Shown here piece after piece: positions 1 to 5,396 of a stretch of DNA of 5,396 nucleotides (positions are counted from its first letter, which is position 1; each line of letters starts with the position of its first letter). Below the pieces are notes generated by a model. It was not told where the DNA came from. It worked only from the letters and a program-made list of their open reading frames with translations, and ran no database searches. The position numbers and the translations under genes were made by a program. The DNA comes from Deltaproteobacteria bacterium (GTDB taxonomy: Bacteria; Desulfobacterota; DSM-4660; Desulfatiglandales; HGW-15), in NCBI GenBank assembly GCA_019308985.1, contig JAFDHB010000217.1, positions 1 to 5,396 of the forward strand, given 5' to 3'.

Positions 1-1299
1 TATCGCTTGCCTGAAAAGGTTTTGGCATTCGCCGTTGAAAATATAGTAAGAATCGCCCGGATTGACGTGAAATGCGGTGCGAGGGTGGGCGAGGGGAAAT
101 TGACTCTCGAAAGGATAAATGATGAGGGCTTTGATGCGGTCTTTATTGCCAAAGGGACACCTACTCCGCGGACATTGTTTTTCGCCGGTGAGCAAGTGGA
201 AGGTCAGGATCTTTCCGGTGTCATGTATGGCCACACGTTCCTTTACGAGGTCAGTCATGGAAACATCCCGCCCCATTACTTCCAGGGGAAGCAAGTCACG
301 GTCATCGGCGGGGGAAATGTGGCGTTTGACGTGGCTAGGACCGCGAGAAGGCTTGGTGGAGATACGACCGTATTATGTCTCGAGTGTGAAGATAAGGACT
401 CACCCGACGGCATACCTGCCGATTCCGAAGAAATAAGGGGGGCATGGCAGGAAGGGATACGGATTATTTACTCTCGAGGGGTGAGCAGGATCTTCGGAGA
501 AGGTGAGAGGGTGAAAGGGATTGACTGCCCCAGGTGTACAAGCGTCTTCGACGAAACAGGCTTCGATCCCCAATTTGATACTTCCGACTGCATGTATCTG
601 GCAACTAATATCCTCATCATTACTGTGGGACAGGGGCCTGACAAGACATCACTCAAAAAAGACGACCTCCTGGACAATAGGGGCAGGCTTGCGGTTGATC
701 TGTTGACTCTACAGAGTCTCAAAAGGGAAAATGCCTTTATTGGAGGGGACCTCAGAAGAATCGGTTTCATGGCGGATGCAATGAAGGACGGCCTTGTGGC
801 GGCTGAATCCATTGTCCGGTATCTTACGGGTCAAGATCTGAAAAAAGGCAGGAAGAGAGATTATGAGGTCCAGGATACGCCGCTGAAAAGACTTTACCAG
901 ACTGAACCCGAGGTCCTCTGGATACCGCCTGAGAAAAGACTGCATTTTCAGTTATATGAAAGGGGATTTACGTTAAGGGAGGCCGTGGAAGAGGCAAGGA
1001 GGTGCCTTTGCTGCGGCCCTTGCGTCTCCTGCAAGGCCTGCGTTTCCCTGGGTATCCAGAAAGCATTGCCTCTTGTTGAGGTTACCCGGGACAGGTGCTG
1101 CGGATGCGGCATCTGCGTTTCAGCCTGTTTCTATGGCGCAGCCCAAATAAGGATAGTCGAAGATCGACTGGTATCCACGATTGATACATTCAGGTGCAAA
1201 TCTTGCGGCATGTGCGTGGAAGCCTGCCCATCAGGGGCCAGGCGCTTGATCGGGGACAAAACGGAGAATCAAGTCAGAGAAGTATACGCGTCCCTTTAG
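1..1299 (+). CDS. FAD/NAD(P)-dependent oxidoreductase (GltD/NfnB-like) with C-terminal ferredoxin domains, 5'-partial
   Basis: Reading frame 1 is open from the first base and ends at TAG 1297-1299, giving 432 visible residues. The first residues (YRLPEKVL) match an internal GltD-family motif that normally follows the N-terminal FAD-binding Rossmann fold, so the true start and the FAD GxGxxG lie left of the window. A TTG at 7 is not a credible start. Seen: a second dinucleotide-binding motif GGGNVAFDVA (nt 307-336), a GGD motif near the flavin site (742-750) followed by MADAMKDGLVAA, and a tail with 15 cysteines between nt 1003 and 1227. That tail holds a CxCCxxCxxCxxC stretch and two CxxCxxCxxxC [4Fe-4S] motifs (1096-1128, 1195-1227; only the second is followed by Pro). 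Known: such proteins move electrons between pyridine nucleotide, flavin and Fe-S partners. Inferred: it is the electron partner of MvhD and the hydrogenase, encoded 20 bases downstream. The reaction direction is not determinable. An HdrA-like role is the main alternative. Confidence 0.88.
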   Translation, partial: YRLPEKVLAFAVENIVRIARIDVKCGARVGEGKLTLERINDEGFDAVFIAKGTPTPRTLFFAGEQVEGQDLSGVMYGHTFLYEVSHGNIPPHYFQGKQVTVIGGGNVAFDVARTARRLGGDTTVLCLECEDKDSPDGIPADSEEIRGAWQEGIRIIYSRGVSRIFGEGERVKGIDCPRCTSVFDETGFDPQFDTSDCMYLATNILIITVGQGPDKTSLKKDDLLDNRGRLAVDLLTLQSLKRENAFIGGDLRRIGFMADAMKDGLVAAESIVRYLTGQDLKKGRKRDYEVQDTPLKRLYQTEPEVLWIPPEKRLHFQLYERGFTLREAVEEARRCLCCGPCVSCKACVSLGIQKALPLVEVTRDRCCGCGICVSACFYGAAQIRIVEDRLVSTIDTFRCKSCGMCVEACPSGARRLIGDKTENQVREVYASL

Positions 1300-1306
1300 A
1301 CGCTGA

Positions 1307-1313
1307 AAGGAGG
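1307..1313 (+). promoter_or_regulatory. Shine-Dalgarno site of mvhD
   Basis: AAGGAGG lies 6 bases upstream of ATG 1320 in the 20-base gap after the oxidoreductase stop. It fixes the mvhD start at 1320 and excludes an upstream in-frame ATG at 1194, which lies inside the previous gene. Confidence 0.85.
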
Positions 1314-1319
1314 GAGGAA

Positions 1320-1715
1320 ATGGAGGCATATGTACCGAAACTGGTGTGCTTTTCATGCGATTTTGGCTGGGGCTACATATCCGGACACGATGCACTTGTT
1401 CCACAAATAGACAACTGGATCCCCGTTACGTGCAGTTCCAAGGTGGACAGCGCCTATATCCTTGAAGCCTTTGAAAGGGGGGCGGACGGGGTGCTGATTC
1501 TTGGCTGCCCGGAAGGACGCTGCCACTTTGAGGACGGCAATTTTCGAACGGAAAAAAAGGTCTATCTTTTACAAGAGGTCCTTGAGGCCTATGGCATCGA
1601 AAGAGACAGACTGCGCATGGTTCTCTCCAACAATCCCGGCGGAGGGCAAATACCGAAGCTTATTGAAGAAATGAAAAAGGCCCTTGGCAAGTTAGGCCCG
1701 ATGAAAAGAAGGTAA
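1320..1715 (+). CDS. mvhD: MvhD-type hydrogenase delta subunit, [2Fe-2S] protein
   Basis: This 131-residue protein is about the usual length for the MvhD/FlpD family, small iron-sulfur proteins that carry electrons between the MvhAG hydrogenase core and HdrA-type flavoproteins. The five family cysteines are all present: C10 and C13 (CFSC), C38 (TCSSKV), C63 and C68 (GCPEGRCHF). The hallmark FERGADGVLILGC and the following GN are intact. ATG 1320 is chosen because of the AAGGAGG site 6 bases upstream. The protein is divergent at family-conserved spots: the usual W-C-x-Y-A-G-A-D after the first cysteine is replaced by S-C-D-F-G-W-G-Y, the CxGR arginine is a lysine, and the end reads NNPGGGQIP instead of the common A-E-G-x-x-F. 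It sits between the flavoprotein and small-subunit genes, as expected for an electron bridge. Function is well supported by family; the exact partner is inferred. Confidence 0.92.
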   Translation: MEAYVPKLVCFSCDFGWGYISGHDALVPQIDNWIPVTCSSKVDSAYILEAFERGADGVLILGCPEGRCHFEDGNFRTEKKVYLLQEVLEAYGIERDRLRMVLSNNPGGGQIPKLIEEMKKALGKLGPMKRR

Positions 1716-1716
1716 G

Positions 1717-1726
1717 AAAGGAGGTG
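1717..1726 (+). promoter_or_regulatory. Shine-Dalgarno site of the hydrogenase small subunit
   Basis: AAAGGAGGTG is almost a full anti-16S match, 7 bases before ATG 1734, within the 18-base gap after mvhD. It is one of the strongest ribosome sites in the window and fixes the start. Confidence 0.88.
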
Positions 1727-1733
1727 TGTACAT

Positions 1734-2711
1734 ATGACCGATAAACCCAAAATAGCCGTGTGTTGGCTGGCATCGTGCGCGGGGTGTGACGAGGCAGTGG
1801 TGGATCTGAACGAAGCGATATTGCCGGTGGCCGAGGCCGTTGATATTGTACTCTGGCCTATAGCGCTTGATTTCAAGTATGACCATCTGGAATCCTTTGG
1901 GGACAAAGAGCTTGCCCTAGGTATACTGCACGGCGCCGTGAGGAATTCCGAGCAGGAAGAGCTTGCGAAACTGATGAGGTCAAAATCCAAGGTGATTCTG
2001 GCCTTTGGTTCCTGTGCCTGTTTCGGTGGCACAGTGGGCTTAGCCAATTTCAGGACCAGGGAGGATATCTTCAAGTGGGTCTACCATGACGCTCCGACTG
2101 TCGCAAACCCCGAGGGCAGGTTTCCCCAGACAGAGACCAGGGTGGACGGAAAGGTCTTAACCCTTCCGGAATTCTATGATCGTGTATATACGCTCGACCA
2201 GGTCATTGATGTTGACTATTATCTCCCCGGGTGTCCGCCGCCACCGGATTTGGTTCTGAACGCGATCAATGCGGTCGTTTCGGGAAACCTCCCGCCGAAG
2301 GGCTCAACACTTGCCCCGCGAACCGCCCTGTGTGATACGTGCCCGCGAAACAGGACGAAACCGGAGAGGATTGAGATAACGACGGTAAAAAGAATTCACG
2401 AGGTCGAGGCTGACCCGGAGACCTGCTTTCTTGTCCAGGGAATCATTTGTCTTGGATTCGCCATCAGGAGCGGGTGCGGGGAAACCTGCATTAGGGTGAA
2501 TACCCCTTGCAGGGGCTGCTTCGGGCCTGTCCCCGGAGTGACAGATGCCGGTACGAAAGCACTCTCCGCGCTGAACTGTCTTATCAAGGCGGGACAGTAT
2601 GGCGACCCGAGGGAACTCATGGAGTCCATTGATGATCCTGCGGGATATTGCTATCGTTTCTCACAGCCAAGCTCCATTTTGGGAAGGAAAAGGAGGGTGG
2701 AAAATGTCTAA
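1734..2711 (+). CDS. mvhG: [NiFe]-hydrogenase small subunit, group 3 (MvhG-like)
   Basis: The 325-residue protein is predicted to bind three [4Fe-4S] clusters that relay electrons between the NiFe centre and MvhD. Proximal cluster ligands: the S-C-A-G-C-D motif (C15, C18), FGSCACFGG (C94) and LPGCPPPP (C167). The medial and distal clusters are fed by a C-terminal set: LCDTCPRNR (C200, C203), C231, C239, C248, C252, C259 and C262, the last two in PCRGCFGP. This ferredoxin-like C-terminal half is typical of cytoplasmic group 3 enzymes. There is no Tat signal peptide and no C-terminal membrane anchor, so the enzyme is cytoplasmic. The usual CxGPAT of the family reads CLGFAI here, a mild divergence. 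The start is set by a strong Shine-Dalgarno site. The last 8 bases overlap the large-subunit gene, which implies translational coupling and equal synthesis of the two core subunits. Confidence 0.95.
   Translation: MTDKPKIAVCWLASCAGCDEAVVDLNEAILPVAEAVDIVLWPIALDFKYDHLESFGDKELALGILHGAVRNSEQEELAKLMRSKSKVILAFGSCACFGGTVGLANFRTREDIFKWVYHDAPTVANPEGRFPQTETRVDGKVLTLPEFYDRVYTLDQVIDVDYYLPGCPPPPDLVLNAINAVVSGNLPPKGSTLAPRTALCDTCPRNRTKPERIEITTVKRIHEVEADPETCFLVQGIICLGFAIRSGCGETCIRVNTPCRGCFGPVPGVTDAGTKALSALNCLIKAGQYGDPRELMESIDDPAGYCYRFSQPSSILGRKRRVENV
2691..2697 (+). promoter_or_regulatory. Shine-Dalgarno site of the hydrogenase large subunit, inside mvhG
   Basis: AGGAGGG lies in the last codons of the small-subunit gene, about 6 bases before ATG 2704. 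It decides that start over an upstream in-frame ATG at 2599, which would add 35 residues unlike the family. Confidence 0.85.
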
Positions 2712-4179
2712 GAAAATAACAATAAATCCCATAACAAGACTTGAAGGCCACGGGAAAATCGAGATTTTTCTTGACGACGATGGAAAGGTCGAGGATGCCT
2801 TCTGGCAGGTCGTGGAGCTGAGAGGCTTTGAAAGGTTCTGTCTGGGAAGGCCGGCAGAGGAAATGACCAGGATAGCCCCCAACATATGCGGCGTCTGCCC
2901 CTCGGCCCACCATATGGCGGCTACCAAGGCCCTCGATGACCTGTACGGGGTAGAGCCCACGCCCACCGCGAGGTTGATAAGGGAACTCGAGTACAATGCC
3001 TTTGTGATCGAAGATCATTATATCCACTTTTTTTTCCTGGCCGCGCCCGATTTTGTCGTCGGACCGGGTGCCCATCCCGCGGCAAGGAATATCCTCGGGT
3101 TGATCGACAAGGTCGGAAAGGAAACCGGGCTGAAAGTAATAGAGGTCCGGAAGAGGAACAGGGAAATCATAAAATACATCTTCGGCAAGGCCCCGCACCC
3201 GGAGGGAGGACTGCCGGGGGGGGTCCCCCGGAGGATCACCGAGGACGACAGAAAATGGATCAGGGAGACAGCCGATTTTACGGTTGAATTCGCCCGGTTT
3301 GCCCTGCAGCTCTTAAAGGACACTGTCCTTGGGAACAAGAAGTATCTCGACATGGTTCAGAGTGAAGCCTACAAGTTGAATACGTACTATATGGCACTCG
3401 TCGATGAAAACAAGAAAGCGACCTTCTATGATGGCAAGGTCAGGGTCGTGGACCCCGAAGGCGATGAATACGCCTTGTTTGATCCGCAAAGCTACACGGA
3501 ACATATAGGAGAATGGGTGGAACCCTGGACCTATGTAAAACTGACTCATCTGAAAAAAATCGGGTGGAAGGGGTTGATAGCGGGAGACGGGACATCTCTG
3601 TACCGTGTCGGCCCCCTGGCAAGACTCAACGTGACCGAGGGCATGGCAACGCCGCTGGCACAGGAAGCGTATGAGGAGATGTTCGACATACTTGGCTGCA
3701 AGCCTGCCCACCACACGCTGGCCATGAACTGGGCAAGGCTCATTTGCGCGCTCCAGGCGGCCGAGCACAACCAGATAATTGCGGCCGATCCCTTTTTGAC
3801 CAGTAAAGATATCCGGAACATGGATCTCAGGCTGCGAAAGGAGGGAGTGGGTTGTGTAGAGGCGCCTCGCGGGACCCTTTTCCACCATTATAAAACAGAC
3901 CGTAACGGCATATTGACCATGGTCAACCTGATTGTCGCGACACAGCACAATGCAGCGCCCATCTGTTTGTCGGTAAAGAAGGCCGCTCAGGAATTTATCA
4001 CAGGACCTGATGTTAAAGAGGGCCTGCTAAATAAAGTTGAAATGGCCTTCAGGGCCTATGATCCCTGCCTTGCCTGCGCCACTCATGCCCTGCCCGGAAC
4101 TATCCCCTTTTTGGTAAATATCAGGGACAAAAAGGGAAGGATAATTAGAAAACTTGAAAGGACAGAGGCCGCTGCATGA
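2704..4179 (+). CDS. mvhA: [NiFe]-hydrogenase large subunit, group 3 (MvhA-like)
   Basis: The 491-residue catalytic subunit splits or forms H2 at a NiFe(CN)2CO centre. The N-terminus has the classic INPITRLEGHGKIEI motif, confirming ATG 2704. The L1 nickel motif is NICGVCPSAHH (C62, C65). The L2 motif is DPCLACATH (C455, C458, H461; nt 4060-4086). These are the four cysteine ligands of an active enzyme, so it is not a diverged Ech/complex I-like subunit that has lost the metal site. A 30-residue tail follows H461. Cleavage after this His by the maturation protease is the family rule (between nt 4086 and 4087). Other group 3 marks are RGFERFCLGRP, HFFFLAAPDF and the HP...PGGV loop around nt 3193-3228. 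The gene overlaps the small-subunit gene by 8 bases and the protease gene by 4 (ATGA at 4176). The MvhD gene in the operon points to group 3c. Group 3a/3d is less likely because no FrhB or diaphorase gene is seen here. Confidence 0.96.
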   Translation: MSKKITINPITRLEGHGKIEIFLDDDGKVEDAFWQVVELRGFERFCLGRPAEEMTRIAPNICGVCPSAHHMAATKALDDLYGVEPTPTARLIRELEYNAFVIEDHYIHFFFLAAPDFVVGPGAHPAARNILGLIDKVGKETGLKVIEVRKRNREIIKYIFGKAPHPEGGLPGGVPRRITEDDRKWIRETADFTVEFARFALQLLKDTVLGNKKYLDMVQSEAYKLNTYYMALVDENKKATFYDGKVRVVDPEGDEYALFDPQSYTEHIGEWVEPWTYVKLTHLKKIGWKGLIAGDGTSLYRVGPLARLNVTEGMATPLAQEAYEEMFDILGCKPAHHTLAMNWARLICALQAAEHNQIIAADPFLTSKDIRNMDLRLRKEGVGCVEAPRGTLFHHYKTDRNGILTMVNLIVATQHNAAPICLSVKKAAQEFITGPDVKEGLLNKVEMAFRAYDPCLACATHALPGTIPFLVNIRDKKGRIIRKLERTEAAA

Positions 4180-4661
4180 AAGTGTTGATTTTAGGAATGG
4201 GCAACCCCATCCTGTCCGACGACGGGGTGGGTCTGTCTATTGCGAGAAAGCTCGAAAAAAGCCTGCCGGGCGTGGATGTCTCTACCACCGCCATGGCGGG
4301 GATCGATATCCTCGATCTGATCATGGGATATGACCAGGTATTCCTGATCGATGCCAGCATAGCAAAAAAAGGCGCTCCTGGAGAGGTCACAAGATTCGAC
4401 CATGAAGAAAATGGGGCACTGCACCTTTTCTCATCTCACGGCCTGAATTTTTTTGAGGTCCTGCGCCTTGGCAAAGTGCTTGGATATGAAATGCCTGAAG
4501 TGGGTGGGGTCTACGGCATAGAGATCGGTGACGAGGTCTGCTTTGGCCATCAATTAACTCCACGACTGAAGGCAAAGGCTGAATTGATCACTCAAAAAAT
4601 TGCCGGGGACATCAAGACCCGTCTGGCAGGATGGAAAAATGAGGCTGAGGTGAACTGGTGA
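4176..4661 (+). CDS. Hydrogenase maturation endopeptidase (HyaD/HybD/HycI family)
   Basis: This 161-residue protease is predicted to remove the C-terminal tail of the large subunit after nickel insertion. The N-terminus MKVLILGMGNPILSDDGVG carries the family GxGN..L.DDG.G signature. D16 corresponds to the nickel-binding Glu16 of E. coli HybD, D59 (FLIDAS) to its Asp62, and H88 (FSSHGL) to its His93, so the metal-sensing site is complete. The length is normal for the family. The start ATG overlaps the large-subunit stop (ATGA), with AAAGGA and AGAGG as ribosome-site candidates at 4157-4168. Its place directly after a large subunit that keeps a cleavable tail makes it the dedicated protease for that protein. 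The stop TGA 4659-4661 shares its last base with the start of the downstream GNAT pseudogene. Substrate assignment is inferred from context; the enzyme family is secure. Confidence 0.95.
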   Translation: MKVLILGMGNPILSDDGVGLSIARKLEKSLPGVDVSTTAMAGIDILDLIMGYDQVFLIDASIAKKGAPGEVTRFDHEENGALHLFSSHGLNFFEVLRLGKVLGYEMPEVGGVYGIEIGDEVCFGHQLTPRLKAKAELITQKIAGDIKTRLAGWKNEAEVNW

Positions 4662-5200
4662 TGAGCCCATACCCTGAACGATATGGAATGGAAACAACGG
4701 CCTCGGGGTCAGGATCTTTGTTAGGCCTATCAAGCCGGAAGATGCGCCGCTCCTGGTAGGGCTGTTTAAAAGCCTCTTACGCCAAAGCATTTATCTCCGT
4801 TTTTTTGGCCCTATGAAAAGACTCCCCCCGGATAGACTATGACTCTGATATGGAACTTGTCGCGCTCTCTGTCGAGGATGGGAAGGTAATCGAAAAAATG
4901 CTTGGTGTGTCCCGGCTTTTTCGTGAGCCTGATGGCAGAAAGGCTGAATTTTCCGTGGTCGTCAGCGACCCCTGGATAGGGAAGGGAATCGAGGCTTCAC
5001 TGATGGAAAGGCTTATGGACATTGCCAGGGAACGTGGCGTCGAATACCTGTGGGGGATGGTGCTGGCGGAAAATACCCAGATGCTCGCTTTGAGGAAAGG
5101 GTTGGGATTTGGCATGTCCAGAGACTTGTATCCCAATCAGTACAAATTGGAAATAGACCTGACATTAATATCTGGTGCAACTGTTCAGGTACAAAGTTGA
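4661..5200 (+). pseudogene. GNAT acetyltransferase (Pat / acyl-CoA synthetase-associated type), frameshifted remnant
   Basis: Three reading segments together make one GNAT protein of the type found alone or at the end of Pat/ADP-forming acyl-CoA synthetase fusions, which acetylates protein lysines. Segment A (frame 2) starts at ATG 4661 with MSPYPERY and hits TAG 4757-4759. Segment B (frame 1, about 4700-4839) reads RIFVRPIKPEDAPLL, then YLRFFGPMKRLPPDRL, and stops at TGA 4840-4842. Segment C (frame 2, from about 4832) reads IDYDSDMELVAL and runs through AEFSVVVSDPW and VLAENTQMLAL to TGA 5198-5200. A small indel lies between about 4685 and 4705, and a second near 4832-4839. The acetyl-CoA loop normally reads QGKGIG but is IGKGIE here, losing the signature first Gln/Arg and final Gly. 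The start overlaps the protease stop (TGATG) with GAGGTG 8 bases upstream, so the intact gene was coupled to the hydrogenase operon. An ATG at 4850 could start a 116-residue fragment that lacks the N-terminal third. Sequencing error is the alternative. Confidence 0.8.
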
Positions 5201-5262
5201 TAGAATCGGGCATGAGGCCGGCTTGGAATCAATGTTTCTTATATCCGTTGTGACCTTGGGAT

Positions 5263-5396
5263 TTATTTTTGATTCTTGTTATTCGATATTTGTTCCTCAA
5301 TCAGGATAAAGGTCTTGTCGGAGGGATACTTTCCAGGTATCCAACTGATAAGAGAAAAAGCTCCCACGACCCCCGCTATGATCATGCAAACAATCA
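5263..5396 (-). CDS. C-terminal end of an unidentified protein with a hydrophobic segment, 3'-partial view
   Basis: The minus strand is open from the right edge to TAA at 5265-5263, giving 43 residues. They begin with a hydrophobic run (IVCMIIAGVVGAFSLISW), then IPGKYPSDKTFILIEEQ and a short polar, Lys/Asn-rich end. The run is long enough for one membrane helix, so this could be the end of a membrane protein; I do not recognise the family. An internal ATG at 5385-5383 could also be a start. The gene would converge on the hydrogenase operon, with 62 bases between its stop and the GNAT remnant stop. That gap has no clear terminator hairpin. The opposite plus-strand frame is also open from 5254 but has no ATG start and a less protein-like sequence. 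The call rests on frame openness and composition only. Confidence 0.4.
   Translation of the reverse strand, partial: IVCMIIAGVVGAFSLISWIPGKYPSDKTFILIEEQISNNKNQK

Noticed and set aside
1194..1319. An in-frame ATG at 1194 that would lengthen MvhD by 42 residues
   Set aside because: It lies within the ferredoxin motif of the upstream gene, the added residues are unlike MvhD, and a strong AAGGAGG sits before ATG 1320.
2599..2703. A longer large subunit starting at ATG 2599
   Set aside because: The extra 35 residues are an out-of-frame reading of the small-subunit C-terminus. The family N-terminus begins just after ATG 2704, which has its own ribosome site.
3027..3036. A run of eight T in the large-subunit gene as a possible slippage or termination signal
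   Set aside because: It encodes the conserved HFFFL stretch, has no upstream hairpin, and the frame continues correctly.
2617..3198. A 193-codon minus-strand open frame across the mvhG/mvhA junction
   Set aside because: It overlaps two secure genes, lacks family features, and its composition reflects the opposite coding strand.
3313..3948. A 211-codon minus-strand open frame opposite the large-subunit gene
   Set aside because: It is the complement of a strongly conserved hydrogenase gene, with no recognisable protein motif; it is a shadow frame.
5050..5253. A 67-codon plus-strand open frame overlapping the GNAT remnant in another frame
   Set aside because: The conserved GNAT sequence lies in the other frame over the same bases, and this product has no recognisable feature.
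5226..5275. Inverted repeat GAATCAA (5226-5232) / TTGATTC (5269-5275) as a terminator or operator
   Set aside because: Only 7 bp with a 36-base loop, AT-rich, and it runs into the minus-strand gene; such a pair is expected by chance at this scale.

Overview
The window carries one co-directional plus-strand gene cluster for a cytoplasmic [NiFe]-hydrogenase of the MvhADG type (group 3c, methyl-viologen-reducing/heterodisulfide-reductase-linked lineage), followed by a decayed gene and the edge of an opposing gene. The organism is most likely a strict anaerobe. The gene set, protein flavour and balanced base composition suggest a bacterium of the sulfate-reducing or syntrophic Desulfobacterota (old Deltaproteobacteria), but this is inference from gene content, not a phylogeny.

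Layout, left to right: 1-1299, a 5'-truncated FAD/NAD(P)-type oxidoreductase of the GltD/NfnB superfamily with a very cysteine-rich ferredoxin-like tail; 1320-1715, an MvhD-type [2Fe-2S] hydrogenase delta subunit; 1734-2711, the hydrogenase small subunit (MvhG-like, three predicted [4Fe-4S] clusters); 2704-4179, the hydrogenase large subunit (MvhA-like, NiFe site with cleavable C-terminal tail); 4176-4661, the matching hydrogenase maturation endopeptidase; 4661-5200, a GNAT acetyltransferase gene broken by two frameshifts; 5263-5396, on the minus strand, the 3' end of an unidentified gene with a hydrophobic segment.

The first five genes are packed with gaps of 20 and 18 bases, then overlaps of 8 and 4 bases. 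The three junctions leading into mvhD, mvhG and mvhA have strong Shine-Dalgarno sites. They read as a single transcription unit whose promoter lies left of the window; no promoter or internal terminator is visible.

How the genes work together (inference): the large subunit oxidises or makes H2, the small subunit carries electrons through its Fe-S relay to MvhD, and MvhD passes them to the flavoprotein. In classical systems MvhD docks on HdrA of the HdrABC heterodisulfide reductase. Here the adjacent partner has a second Rossmann motif for a pyridine nucleotide, which suggests an H2/NAD(P)H/ferredoxin (possibly flavin-bifurcating) module. Hdr genes could still lie upstream outside the window. 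The GNAT pseudogene was once translationally coupled to the protease gene. One of its lesions looks like a deletion between short direct repeats.
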